A DNA stretch of 64,000 nt from CAWDMN01 sp963803155 (GTDB lineage Bacteria > Acidobacteriota > Terriglobia > Versatilivoradales > Versatilivoraceae): contig CAWDMN010000036.1 in NCBI GenBank assembly GCA_963803155.1, positions 62,001 through 126,000 of the forward strand. Reading direction: 5' to 3'. Under the pieces are notes generated by a model. It was not told the origin of the DNA, made no database searches, and saw only the letters and a program-made list of their open reading frames with translations. Within the stretch, counting starts at the first letter, position 1; every line of letters begins with the position of its first letter. This document shows, in pieces, positions 8,690 through 17,468 of this stretch. The translations under genes were made by a program, and so were the position numbers.

Positions 8690-10174
8690 TCACTGAAATT
8701 GAGGGTAAGGCCGAGTTTGGATTTTTTTCTGTCCGGCTGGTTTGGGTATGAACAGATCGTATGATGTCAGACCGCATTCCTTGATCATTTCCAGCCCATA
8801 CTCGGATCGGCCTAATTGGTTGTCGGCATTGTTTGTTCCCAGGCTGAATTTCACCCCCCCCTTTTTGGCCAACTTGAGGAATGCCGCGCTGGGAATGCGG
8901 TAGCGGGAATTGATTTCAATCGCCACATCGTTCTTCTTTGCCGCATCAATCACTGTTTGCATTCGATCTGTAGTCCAAAGCTGATCGTATTCCTGGGCGA
9001 TCACCTCGGGAAGGAAAGTGGGATTAACGTAAATGTCGATGGGTTCATTATTGAACACCCCCAAAATCTTTTCCACATACATGTCCATGAATTTCTGCTT
9101 GTCCTTGATGTCCACTTCGTCCTTGATCCAGAGCCGGGTGCGTTTTCCATTTTCGTCGGTGAAGGTCATCGCATCCGTAAAGACATAATCGAATTTAGCC
9201 ACGGCGCCCTTGGAAAAAAGCTTAACCCATTCCCTGCCTTCCGCCTGCATTCCCAGGAAAACAGGTTGTCCTTCCATTTTCTTCAAAAACTCCTCGATTC
9301 CAACGTCATTTGTGATGGGAAAGCCTAGACCGCAGTTCGGTGCAACTCCATAATTGATCCCAATTTGCCGTGATAGAACTAGCGCATCTTCCAGGGATAA
9401 GCCCCCCTTCAGATGGACGTGGAAATCCACCAAAGGGTAATTGTCATGGCCCAGTTGCAGGATTTGACGCCAAACGGCATCCACGGCGGGAGGGCGCGGC
9501 TGCTGGGAATCCGGACGCATTGGGAGAGGATGCACCCGAATGTTCTTGAAGAATACTTTTGAGCCTTCGTCATGGCATTGCAGGGCAAAAGTGCCATGCG
9601 AGAGGACTTGGCCTGGATTCAATCCCGCCTGCAATGGAGATTCCGGTTCCAGATAATCGACTACCAGAACTTGATTCACCCAAATTTTGACTCGCTTTCC
9701 CTCGACTCTCGCCTTCAAGTTAAACCATGCATTGTCTTCAACCAGCTGTTTGTAAATATTGCGCACCCCATAAAGACTGCCGGTTTTTTTGAATTCAAGG
9801 TAATCCCCAAATTTACCTTGCGTATTATTAATCTGAATTTCAAACCCCTGCGCGGGCCAGTTCTTATCCTGAAACTGCGTATGAAAATAAAAACCGGAGT
9901 TGGCTCCAGGTCGAGCGAGTACATCCACACTCGCTTCAAAATTCGTGAACTCAGGCCGCGGGTCCGGCCCCATGAAAAACAGATGGGCGCGTGGTCCATC
10001 CGCGGCAATCTGTCCATCAACGACTTTGAAAGATTTTGGGTTTTCAGCCGCTTTCCAGTTTTTTAAGCTTTTGCCATCAAATAAGGAAATCCAGCCATTC
10101 TCTGGCAAACCAAACGCTGGCCTGATCAATGCCAGCAATAGAGACATCATGAGGATACCATGGTTCATTTTCAT
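8690..10174 (-). CDS. Secreted DUF1080 (3-keto-disaccharide hydrolase type) fused to a PHP/amidohydrolase-like domain
   Basis: 494 residues. A signal peptide (about 1-22) precedes a DUF1080 concanavalin-like sandwich (about 25-220; WISLFDGKSLKNWK, GFYFHTQFQ, KIWVNQVLVVDY). From about residue 240 a second domain begins with VDFHVHLKGG, a classic HxH metal site, and continues with AIEINSRYRIP and KFSLGTNNADNQLG, the pattern of a PHP or amidohydrolase barrel. DUF1080 domains bind or cleave keto-glycosides; the second domain would be a metal-dependent hydrolase. The exact reaction is unknown. Fusion of the two is unusual to my knowledge. ATG at 10174 has a modest GGAG upstream; ATG at 10168 is an alternative. 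It converges with the malectin gene. Confidence 0.8.
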   Translation of the reverse strand: MKMNHGILMMSLLLALIRPAFGLPENGWISLFDGKSLKNWKAAENPKSFKVVDGQIAADGPRAHLFFMGPDPRPEFTNFEASVDVLARPGANSGFYFHTQFQDKNWPAQGFEIQINNTQGKFGDYLEFKKTGSLYGVRNIYKQLVEDNAWFNLKARVEGKRVKIWVNQVLVVDYLEPESPLQAGLNPGQVLSHGTFALQCHDEGSKVFFKNIRVHPLPMRPDSQQPRPPAVDAVWRQILQLGHDNYPLVDFHVHLKGGLSLEDALVLSRQIGINYGVAPNCGLGFPITNDVGIEEFLKKMEGQPVFLGMQAEGREWVKLFSKGAVAKFDYVFTDAMTFTDENGKRTRLWIKDEVDIKDKQKFMDMYVEKILGVFNNEPIDIYVNPTFLPEVIAQEYDQLWTTDRMQTVIDAAKKNDVAIEINSRYRIPSAAFLKLAKKGGVKFSLGTNNADNQLGRSEYGLEMIKECGLTSYDLFIPKPAGQKKIQTRPYPQFQ

Positions 10175-10333
10175 GGAGCATCACTCCAGTCAAAGTGATT
10201 TTAGATCTACTTCGGTTCAATTAGATCACAGGACCAAACTGAGGGCAAGTCAGCCCTGCTGGCTCGGGTGTAAATACGTGTGAGAGACGAGAAGCATAGG
10301 TCTTTAACACATGAAGGAAGAAAACATTGCCGG

Positions 10334-10412
10334 AAAGTGGGAGGTGCGCGCGTAACCACCGTCACTCCCGTGGAGACATCGAGGTCGCCAGACGGAGTTC
10401 GCCTCCCACTTT
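10334..10412. repeat. Inverted repeat in the DUF1080-GH30 gap
   Basis: AAAGTGGGAGG at 10334-10344 is matched by its exact complement CCTCCCACTTT at 10402-10412, enclosing a GC-rich 57-bp core. The 358-bp gap between the divergent DUF1080 fusion gene and the GH30-like gene holds nothing else I recognise. There is no T run, so this is more likely a small repeat element or folded RNA than a terminator. Confidence 0.55.
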
Positions 10413-10532
10413 ACACTATTCATAGCGTGCCCTCTTTCACTTACGATTAGACTCTCTCCAATGCACAAGACTGACAGTTCGTGTATATTATTAAGTCAAA
10501 TTTGATGCTCAATCGATGTGCGGGGGGAAAAC

Positions 10533-11918
10533 ATGAACTGGCGCCTTCAAATCGCAAAGACGGGTCCCCTTTTTATTCTGATGCTTCTGCCTTGCGCCGG
10601 ATTCACGCAGTTAAAACCCATTTTGATCCAACCACAAGTTCAGCAGCAGCGGCTGGATGGATTCGGCTTCAGCATTGGGCATGGTTGTGCCCGGCAGATT
10701 CAGGCCCTGCCTGAGCCGGAGAGGAAGCGTTTGTTCGAGCTGCTATTCGGAACCGAAGGAGCTCACTGCAACATTATCCGGACTGAAGTCACCTGGGCAG
10801 GCAAGCGATTGGCAATGACCCATCCGCTTTATCTGAGCGGACTGGTATACTCTTTTGCCGATGATGAAAATGAAACCGCACAATATAATTTTCTACGGGA
10901 TGCCCAAAAGCGCGGTGAGATCCTGATCGACCTCGGCCTCTGGAGCCCGCCCGCCGCATGGAAGACTAATTCCTCCGCGCTGGATGGGGGCTCTTTGCGC
11001 GATGATAAATATGAAGATTATGCGGATTATCTTTTTCATTATCTGAATTTCTACAAAACCCTGCGCAATCTTTCCTTTCAATATCTAAGCCTTCAGAATT
11101 CTCCAGACCGATCGTTCCCATATCAAAGCTGTGTTTGGAAGCCGGAACAACTTCAGGCTTTTTTGAAAGTTATCGGACTCAAATTCCAGAAAAAGAGTGC
11201 ATCCATTCGGTTCCTCCTTCCCGAAGTTGGATGGGATCGCTTGTCCGAATATCTGCGCCCGTTCCTGCAAGACCAAGCGGCCCGGGACATCGGTTTTCTT
11301 ATCGGCGCACATTCCAATTCCGGGTCGCTTCAGGACCGGATTACCGCCCAGCAGATCAGCCGGCGAACCAATTTAAAGCTCTGGCAAACTGAATACGCGC
11401 TGCCGGCTGGACAAGAAAACCTGGCTGCCGCCGTGGGGCTGGCGAAACAGATGATGGAAGATCTGTGCCAGGCAGAGTGCACTGCCTGGCTTTATGGAAC
11501 CGTCTTTCAAAATTCACTGGAATCGACTCAGGCGGGATTGCTGCAATTAGATAAGAGCAGTTTCAGAGTCCCTAAAAGTTTTTGGGCCTATTCTCAAATC
11601 AGCCGTTTTCTGGGCAGAGATTATGTGCGTGTATCGGCAACCGGGGGTGCTGCTGCTTCGCTATACGCGGCCTTCCGAAATCCACTCTATAAAGAATTGA
11701 CCGTTATTTTTGTCAATCCCGGGCTGGAAGAAGTTCAGGAATCGCTGGAAATGCGAGGCTGGAGTTTTGAATCTCCCAAACTGTACCGAACCTCCGCCTC
11801 CGAAGACTGTCAACTACTCTCGCGGGCTCCCGCTTCCGGGCCGAGCCAGCAGTTAACTTTGCCTCCCCAATCCATCTCCACGCTAACTTGCCAGCTTAGA
11901 CGGATACCGTTGCAATGA
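10533..11918 (+). CDS. GH30-like secreted glycoside hydrolase with substituted acid/base residue
   Basis: 461 residues from an ATG at 10533 with GGGGGGAA just upstream. A signal peptide (about 1-26) precedes a GH30-type (beta/alpha)8 fold: QRLDGFGFSIGH (40-50), LGLWSPPAAWK (134-143), YLSLQNSPD (184-192), PYQSCVWKPEQL (196-207) and LKLWQTEYALP (281-291). Glu287 in WQTEYA fits the catalytic nucleophile. The acid/base position, normally Glu in an Asn-Glu-Pro motif, is Ser190 here (AAT TCT CCA). GH30 enzymes cut xylan, glucuronoxylan or related beta-glycans outside the cell. With Ser at this position normal retaining hydrolysis should be impaired, so it may be a binding protein, or use another residue. 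The C-terminal part (about 385-461) looks like the usual beta-domain. Confidence 0.78.
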   Translation: MNWRLQIAKTGPLFILMLLPCAGFTQLKPILIQPQVQQQRLDGFGFSIGHGCARQIQALPEPERKRLFELLFGTEGAHCNIIRTEVTWAGKRLAMTHPLYLSGLVYSFADDENETAQYNFLRDAQKRGEILIDLGLWSPPAAWKTNSSALDGGSLRDDKYEDYADYLFHYLNFYKTLRNLSFQYLSLQNSPDRSFPYQSCVWKPEQLQAFLKVIGLKFQKKSASIRFLLPEVGWDRLSEYLRPFLQDQAARDIGFLIGAHSNSGSLQDRITAQQISRRTNLKLWQTEYALPAGQENLAAAVGLAKQMMEDLCQAECTAWLYGTVFQNSLESTQAGLLQLDKSSFRVPKSFWAYSQISRFLGRDYVRVSATGGAAASLYAAFRNPLYKELTVIFVNPGLEEVQESLEMRGWSFESPKLYRTSASEDCQLLSRAPASGPSQQLTLPPQSISTLTCQLRRIPLQ

Positions 11919-11950
11919 TGAACAAGATAATACTAAGGTGAGGTAAAGGT

Positions 11951-12070
11951 GACGTTGACCTGACTCTGATCCGCTGGATGCTTTCGTTAAGTCCCGAGCT
12001 GCGATTGCGGTTCCTCCCGGACAACATCCAGTCAATTGAGGAGTCGCTCAGTGAGCTTCCCGCGATCTAA
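11951..12070 (+). pseudogene. Fragment of a small conserved protein
   Basis: A frame of about 40 codons reads DVDLTLIRWMLSLSPELRLR and continues to a TAA at 12068-12070. The phrase LTLIRWMLSLSPE.RL is one I associate with a family of short proteins often encoded next to nucleotidyltransferase-type genes. There is no start codon and an in-frame TGA stands just upstream (11939), so only a piece survives. It lies between convergent glycosidase genes. Family assignment is from memory and weak. Confidence 0.4.
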
Positions 12071-12143
12071 TTTCATCTCTTTCGTGCATATTACGGTATC
12101 GGGATCGGAATCGGACTCGAAATCAAATTCAATTCATACAGAC

Positions 12144-13991
12144 CTATTTCCCGTAGTCGATCTCTACTCGTCCAATCTGTGCTTCACCGTTAAATTCAAT
12201 TTTCAAGAATAATGTCCGGCGGGGCAGCGAGAGCGCTTCAAAGAGGACTGGTTTCCAGTAACCATATTCAGCGCTCGCTTTAAAAAAGTCCTTGCGACTA
12301 ATTTCCAAGGGCAAAAAAGTCAACCCATCCGGGGACGCCTGGAGAGTAAATTCAGCCACCTCGGCCGGGAAAAAAGCAAATATTCGAGCCGACTGTATCG
12401 GCTGGGGCGTGCGGTAAACCAAATATGATCCGGCTGTACCCTGGATCCGGTGGCTATCCTCTTTAGCTTTGCGGCAAGTCTGGCTGTCCAGGCTAATATT
12501 TCCTCCATGCCCAAAGAGGAGGGAATAATCGCCCATTTCATCCACGAATTGCAGGACGCTTGCCTTGACGGGACCGACTTCATTGGAGGGTCCGGAACTG
12601 CCGGCCTTGTTATAGGCGCGAATCCGATAATAATAACTTTTGCCGGGGACGGCATAGATGTCGTTGAACAAGGGGCGATATTGAACCGCGGAATCGTCAA
12701 TATTCATTCCCGCCATAAACCAGGGGCCGGCGGATTTTTCTGCTCTCTCCACGTTATAAGAGTCCGCTCCGGCTGATCCTTGCCAGGAGATGGCTGAGAC
12801 TGATTGGATGGGCAGCAACATCGGTGCGGCCGGTGGATCCAGCGCCGGCAATGGTTTCCCTTGAATTTCAAATGCCTTTTCTCGGAGCAGGGTGAGGAGT
12901 TTTGTCTCTTCGTATCCCTCACCGGACGGGAATCCCGGCCAGTGATAAGCTTTATAGAGGCCCAAGCCAAAGGGTTCGGAATGCCAATAGAATCCCCCTT
13001 CCCGAGTATGAAACCGCAGACTCCAAATTAAGGCCCCCGCAGTCCCATTTTTGATGACCTCGTTTAGCACCTGTTTAACATTTTCCGCGGGAATGAAACC
13101 AAATTCACCCAACAGATAAGCTTTCCGGGACGCTGTCATCTCCCGGTTTTTTCGGATTAAATCCAAAAAGACATCGCCTCCCTTGCCTGGAAGACCATAA
13201 TGATGCGTGCAAACGATATCCACATTCGGGTCGAGAATTGCCTCTTCCTTTAATCCTCGATCTCCGGCATGGAACCCATCGAGTACCAGATGATTAGGAT
13301 CGATTTCCTTCAAATAGTGCGCAATCTCGCGGCTCCAAGAGATTGGATTCAATAATTCATTGCCGGTTTCCCAGGCCAGAATTGCTTTATCGTCCTTGTA
13401 CCGGATCCCGGTCAGCGTGTTGGTGCGATTTATCAGGAATGAAACAGTCTGTTTAAAATCCGCAATGAGCTGGGGATCCGTCCAAAACGCATCCGCCGGC
13501 TTGCCGCGAAAAGCAGCATACTCGGCAATTCCCCCAAACCAGGACCATTGATCCACAAAGGGGATGATCAACCTGACTCCAACCTCGTGGGAAATTTTCA
13601 TCATGAGATCGAAGGTCCGGAAAGCCTCTTCATTGAACTGGCCCGGGCCGACGACATAATTGGGAATAGTGCCGTCATCGATGCGTTTCCTCACGGAAAG
13701 AGTATAAATCCGGACCGCCTGGCCTCCCATCTGTTTGACCGAAATCAGGGCATCTCGAATTTCGTATTCCGTCGGCAATCGCCAGCAGTTGGTCGAGGCA
13801 AAGGGGAGATTGTCTTCGATGAAATGTAAATTGGGGATATTGGACGAAATGAAACGGTACTCATGTCCACCTTCCATCAGCTTGTCTCCGGAGCGGGTGA
13901 CAAAATCCAAAAATGCGCTTCCTGCTTGAGCCCACAAGTTTATGCAGCCAAGCAAACCGGCGAAAATCACAATAAACCATCTCTTGAACAT
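12144..13991 (-). CDS. GH5-like secreted mannanase/cellulase relative with FnIII and C-terminal beta domains
   Basis: 615 residues from an ATG at 13991 preceded by GGAG; an ATG at 14003 is possible. A signal peptide (about 1-24) is followed by a GH5/GH113-type barrel. LAWETGNELLNP puts the acid/base at Glu212, and AYLLGEFGF puts the nucleophile at Glu296; both are intact. CTHHYGLPG (261-269) matches the usual aromatic/His strand. A fibronectin type III-like domain spans about 375-465 (SYNVERAEKSAGPW, YYRIRAYNKAGSSGPSNEV). The last 140 residues form a beta-rich module that may bind sugar. The probable substrate class is beta-mannan or related plant glycan; the exact one is not readable. It is transcribed toward the GH30-like gene and away from uxaE. 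Confidence 0.85.
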   Translation of the reverse strand: MFKRWFIVIFAGLLGCINLWAQAGSAFLDFVTRSGDKLMEGGHEYRFISSNIPNLHFIEDNLPFASTNCWRLPTEYEIRDALISVKQMGGQAVRIYTLSVRKRIDDGTIPNYVVGPGQFNEEAFRTFDLMMKISHEVGVRLIIPFVDQWSWFGGIAEYAAFRGKPADAFWTDPQLIADFKQTVSFLINRTNTLTGIRYKDDKAILAWETGNELLNPISWSREIAHYLKEIDPNHLVLDGFHAGDRGLKEEAILDPNVDIVCTHHYGLPGKGGDVFLDLIRKNREMTASRKAYLLGEFGFIPAENVKQVLNEVIKNGTAGALIWSLRFHTREGGFYWHSEPFGLGLYKAYHWPGFPSGEGYEETKLLTLLREKAFEIQGKPLPALDPPAAPMLLPIQSVSAISWQGSAGADSYNVERAEKSAGPWFMAGMNIDDSAVQYRPLFNDIYAVPGKSYYYRIRAYNKAGSSGPSNEVGPVKASVLQFVDEMGDYSLLFGHGGNISLDSQTCRKAKEDSHRIQGTAGSYLVYRTPQPIQSARIFAFFPAEVAEFTLQASPDGLTFLPLEISRKDFFKASAEYGYWKPVLFEALSLPRRTLFLKIEFNGEAQIGRVEIDYGK

Positions 13992-14134
13992 GCCCGTCTC
14001 CATGCTGTAATAATTTTTCTTAATTGCCCGATAATTTTACCCCAAAATGAAAAACGGCACAGAAATTTCCAATGAATTCCACAGAAATGAAATGACAGCT
14101 GATAATAATTCTCATATCTTTTGATTGATGGTTA

Positions 14135-14166
14135 GCATGCGTCGATCCCTCGGAAGAGCGCATGCG
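14135..14166. promoter_or_regulatory. Possible operator: GCATGCG-N17-CGCATGC inverted repeat
   Basis: GCATGCG (14135-14141) and CGCATGC (14159-14165) form a perfect 7-17-7 inverted repeat in the divergent gap between the GH5-like gene and uxaE. The centre could bind a dimeric regulator controlling both genes. No regulator gene is adjacent and the spacing is long, so the assignment is tentative. Confidence 0.25.
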
Positions 14167-14324
14167 ACTATATTTTGGTTTTCATGCTTTGTGGCCAATA
14201 ATGGGCAAAGGCATTAAAGTGCGTGCCCAATTTAAAGGCGGATAAGTCACTGCCCCGCCATACTCGAACGGTGAGCCGCCTTCGAGTGATGGATAAGATT
14301 TCAAATACCAGGAGGAATAAGCTG

Positions 14325-15575
14325 ATGCAACTTGCGAGATATAGCATGGGAGTGGGAGACCGGTTTGCTCACCAAGGGAAGGCGCAACTGCTTGCCATGG
14401 TGAAAGCCCGAAGGCAAGGGGTGCAAGTTGTTCCGGTGTGGAATAAATCGAATCGCGAACATCTGATTATCGGGACCCGCCCGGAGAGTGTCCGTATCGA
14501 GGCCGATTCCGCGGCAAAAGCCGCCGGATGGAAAGATCCCTATCATGTCGATGCGGACCATATCGGCTTGAAAACCGTGGATTCATTTATCGAGGCCAGC
14601 GACTTTTTCACCATCGACGTTGCCGACTTCACAGGCAAATCCGCGGATGCGGAGGAGGTCCGAAGATTCGTGGATGGTTGTTCCCGATTGACTGGAACAC
14701 TTCAAGTTCCGGGCATTTCTCAATCTTTCGCAATTACACCCAAGTCGATTGAACTCATCGCCCGGAAATACCTGCTCGCGGTGAAAGAGGCTTCCAAAAT
14801 CTACCGGCACATCGCATCGTTGAAAGGGGAAGGAAATTTCATCACGGAAGTCTCCATGGATGAAACAGATTTGCCGCAGACTCCCATCGAACTTTTTTTC
14901 ATTTTGGCCGCCCTCGCCGCGGAGGAAATCCCTGCTCAAACTATCGCCCCGAAATTCACGGGACGTTTCAACAAAGGGGTGGACTATGTTGGAAACCTGG
15001 AACAGTTCGAGAAGGAATTTAACGATGACTTAGCCATCATTGCTTTTGCTCTCCAGGAATTCAAATTGCCCTCCAATTTAAAACTGAGCATCCATTCGGG
15101 AAGTGACAAATTTTCCTTGTATGGCCCCATCCGGCGGGCCCTGCGGCGATTTGACGCCGGTCTTCATTTGAAAACCGCCGGCACTACCTGGCTGGAGGAG
15201 CTGATTGGCTTGGCAATGGCCGGAGGCGACGGCTTGGCCATGGCCAAGGAAATTTATCGAACTGCCTTGAGTCGATATGAAGAAATGGCTGGACCTTATG
15301 CAACCGTGATCGATATCGATCGACAACGGTTGCCTCACCCGGATTCCGTCGAACAATGGAGTGAAATCCAATTCGCCGAAGCATTGCGGCACAGCCAGGA
15401 CTGCCCCGCCTATAACCTCCATTTTCGGCAACTTTTGCATGTCGGCTATAAAGTCGCCGCGGAGATGGGGATTCGCTTTCTCAATGCTCTGGAAAAACAT
15501 GAGGATGTCATCGCACAAAATGTGACTGAGAATATTTACGAGCGGCACCTAAAGAGGGTGTTCCTGGGGGAATGA
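14325..15575 (+). CDS. uxaE: D-tagaturonate epimerase family protein UxaE
   Basis: 416 residues from the ATG at 14325, chosen because AGGAGG lies 8 nt upstream and the family typically begins near YS.GVGDRF; the frame extends upstream to a GTG at 14223. Conserved stretches include SMGVGDRFAHQGKAQL, VVPVWNKSNREH, PYHVDADHIGL, DFFTIDVAD, NFITEVSMDETD, SIHSGSDKFSLYGP and HLKTAGTTWLEE. These His, Asp and Glu residues form the metal-dependent active site of the UxaE family. The enzyme interconverts D-tagaturonate and D-fructuronate in galacturonate breakdown in the cytoplasm. No signal peptide is seen. It stands alone in the plus strand; the KDPG aldolase at 24.1 kb could act later in the same pathway. 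Confidence 0.88.
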   Translation: MQLARYSMGVGDRFAHQGKAQLLAMVKARRQGVQVVPVWNKSNREHLIIGTRPESVRIEADSAAKAAGWKDPYHVDADHIGLKTVDSFIEASDFFTIDVADFTGKSADAEEVRRFVDGCSRLTGTLQVPGISQSFAITPKSIELIARKYLLAVKEASKIYRHIASLKGEGNFITEVSMDETDLPQTPIELFFILAALAAEEIPAQTIAPKFTGRFNKGVDYVGNLEQFEKEFNDDLAIIAFALQEFKLPSNLKLSIHSGSDKFSLYGPIRRALRRFDAGLHLKTAGTTWLEELIGLAMAGGDGLAMAKEIYRTALSRYEEMAGPYATVIDIDRQRLPHPDSVEQWSEIQFAEALRHSQDCPAYNLHFRQLLHVGYKVAAEMGIRFLNALEKHEDVIAQNVTENIYERHLKRVFLGE

Positions 15576-15606
15576 GAAGAAGAACCTGAAGATTGAAACT
15601 TGGCAA

Positions 15607-15782
15607 CTACTCAGGTTGTAGCTGGAAGCCAGAATTCAGCAGTCAGAATGAATACGCCAGCAACGAGATTTGATGCTCTTGTGGCGTGGCAAAAGGCTCA
15701 GAAGTTTTTGGCGCAATCTCATAGAGGCTTATTTGCAAGCTATTCTGGATTCTGACTCCTGAATTCTGTCTACCTGAGTAGT
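15607..15782. mobile_element. Inverted-repeat-bounded remnant carrying a four-helix-bundle gene fragment
   Basis: The left arm (15607-15649) reads ACTACTCAGGT, then a short spacer, then CAGAATTCAGCAGTCAGAAT. The right arm (15749-15782) is its reverse complement with one mismatch in the second block and a shorter spacer. The arms enclose about 100 bp containing the start of a four-helix-bundle (23S-IVS type) gene. The layout resembles a small non-autonomous cassette that has lost most of its cargo. Confidence 0.6.
15648..15755 (+). pseudogene. Truncated four-helix bundle (S23/IVS-type) protein
   Basis: The frame starts with ATG at 15648 and encodes 35 residues (MNTPATRFDALVAWQKAQKF, then 15 more) before a TGA. 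The phrase F..LV.WQKA..F is the N-terminal signature of four-helix bundle proteins first known from 23S rRNA intervening sequences; full proteins have about 115-130 residues. The start codon lies inside the left inverted arm and the stop inside the right one. Only the first helix remains, so it is not functional. Confidence 0.6.
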
Positions 15783-15900
15783 CACGAAAATTGAAATCCG
15801 AAGAACCAAGTATCTGACAGCATCAATAAATTGGCAGATCTGAATTTCCTTCCTGCGCAGTGATGAGTATTGCCCATGGAATTTTGATGCAGGTGAGAAA

Positions 15901-16032
15901 ATGAAAAAGCGCGTGGTCAGGCTGAATGTGCGTGGCAAGGCGAAACGCCAGCCTGGGGGGCTTTTCAAAAGGTGTCAAATAATTGTGGGTAAAACTAAAC
16001 TCTGCAGAGGCGGAGCAGCCAAAATGAAATGA
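15901..16032 (+). CDS. Possible small basic protein, 43 residues
   Basis: ATG at 15901 follows AGGTGAGAAA, a fair ribosome-binding site. The frame encodes a strongly basic peptide (MKKRVVRLNVRGKAKRQPGG to start) with two cysteines and ends at TGA 16030-16032. I recognise no family. It sits in the 700-bp gap between uxaE and the sugar isomerase gene. It may be a chance frame. Confidence 0.2.
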   Translation: MKKRVVRLNVRGKAKRQPGGLFKRCQIIVGKTKLCRGGAAKMK

Positions 16033-16274
16033 CTGCGGTGACTATAGTGCAGATTCGTGCATTCCAACGAATACGCCGCTTTTAGCCTTGCCTTGCCCCT
16101 TATTGTTCAGGGGGAGGAAACTGAAAGGTTGCCCTTACCCTCACAATCATCGGTCGGAACAAAATGTCGCAGAGTCGCGGGTTGCGACTCTGCGTTGCTT
16201 CTTTATTGGCCATGTAAAAAAACCGGGTGGCTTTTTTGGCTGCCCTCACTTGGATGGTTGCGGCAGCGGAACAG

Positions 16275-17198
16275 CTACTTCCTCGCTGATTTTATGTATT
16301 CCCGAATCACCTGGGCAAATTGTGGGAAAGACACTTCAGGTTCTTCCAGCTCCGGGATCCAGGCCTTCTCCCACTCCAGGTTATAAAATCCGCGATAATT
16401 ATTCTTGATGAGCACCTCCACCGTTTGCTGGACCGGAACATCGCCTTTTCCCGTCAATACATATTGCCGGTCATTTCCCTTGGGCACGGAATCTTTTAGA
16501 TGAACATGCCTGACATACTTTCCCAAGGCTTGCCAGGTATCCTCAGGTTTTTCTTTTCCCGTCACACAGGTATGATGCGCGTCCCAAAGCAGCGCAACGG
16601 TGGGGAGATTGACAGTTTCCAGCACTTTCTTTAGCGTGGGTGAATCAAAGAAATCGCCATGCGATTCGATGAGAACGGTGACTCCGCTGCCGCGGGCATG
16701 CTGTCCCAGATTCTGCAGGCCGGCCACTATCCGCTCCAGAGTGGCTTCCCGCGCCTCACCCGTCACGAACTTGTCGCCGAATACGCGAATATATGGCGAT
16801 TTCAGCTCATGAGCCAAATCAATGAAACGCTTCCCCTCGTCCAGTTGTTGAGCATTAACTTTTGAATCAGGATCATGCAGATGCGCTGAAGCTCCAAGAT
16901 TAGCGATTTTCAACTTTTTCTCTTTTAATTCCTGCAAACTCCGCGGAATTCGCCCCTTCGCAAATTCTGGACGTTTGGTCAAATCCATTTCACCCTGAAT
17001 GCCCCTAAGCTCAATTCCCGAAAACCCCCACTTGGCGGCATTCTCCAAGATGGTCTTCCACTCCCATTTGGGGCAACCAAGAGTGGAAAATGAAATAAGA
17101 TCTTGGTGGTGCCGCGAAGCCGCCTCAAGAAGGGCGGGAGCACAAATCCCCGCCGATAGAACCGATAAAAATTCCCGTCGCGAAGTCTGAATGGACAT
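16275..17198 (-). CDS. Tat-exported sugar phosphate isomerase/epimerase-like TIM barrel protein
   Basis: 307 residues from an ATG at 17198 with GAGGAGG upstream; the frame extends to 17252 but without a site. A twin-arginine leader (SRREFLSVLSAG) shows export of a folded protein. The barrel is of the xylose isomerase-like type: SGIELRGI, IRVFGDKF, VTVLIESHGDF, ALLWDAHHT, RHVHLKDS and YNLEWEKAW supply the metal-binding Glu, Asp, His and Glu. Such Tat-exported proteins are common in sugar-degrading Acidobacteria and Planctomycetes, and probably isomerise or bind a sugar in the periplasm. The substrate is unknown. The gene is divergent from the phosphoesterase at 17.5 kb. Confidence 0.82.
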   Translation of the reverse strand: MSIQTSRREFLSVLSAGICAPALLEAASRHHQDLISFSTLGCPKWEWKTILENAAKWGFSGIELRGIQGEMDLTKRPEFAKGRIPRSLQELKEKKLKIANLGASAHLHDPDSKVNAQQLDEGKRFIDLAHELKSPYIRVFGDKFVTGEAREATLERIVAGLQNLGQHARGSGVTVLIESHGDFFDSPTLKKVLETVNLPTVALLWDAHHTCVTGKEKPEDTWQALGKYVRHVHLKDSVPKGNDRQYVLTGKGDVPVQQTVEVLIKNNYRGFYNLEWEKAWIPELEEPEVSFPQFAQVIREYIKSARK

Positions 17199-17468
17199 AT
17201 ACGCCTCCTCTTCTATATTAAGTTTCAGCAAACAGATCTTGAAAGGCCACAATTATGGTGGTTGGCCAGGAAAAATTTACAACAATTAGATTTCATTTAG
17301 CCATGGAAGCCAATCGGAGGAACTCAACCTGTTTATCAGCTCGGAAGATCTCAACTCAGCTTACGCATCAAGCACTCCATGGTAGCAGAAAAAACTTGAT
17401 CACCGAGACATCTTTTCTGAAAATAAATCTCCCTTGGGGGCATCTTTAATCTTAAAGGAGTCAAAAGG

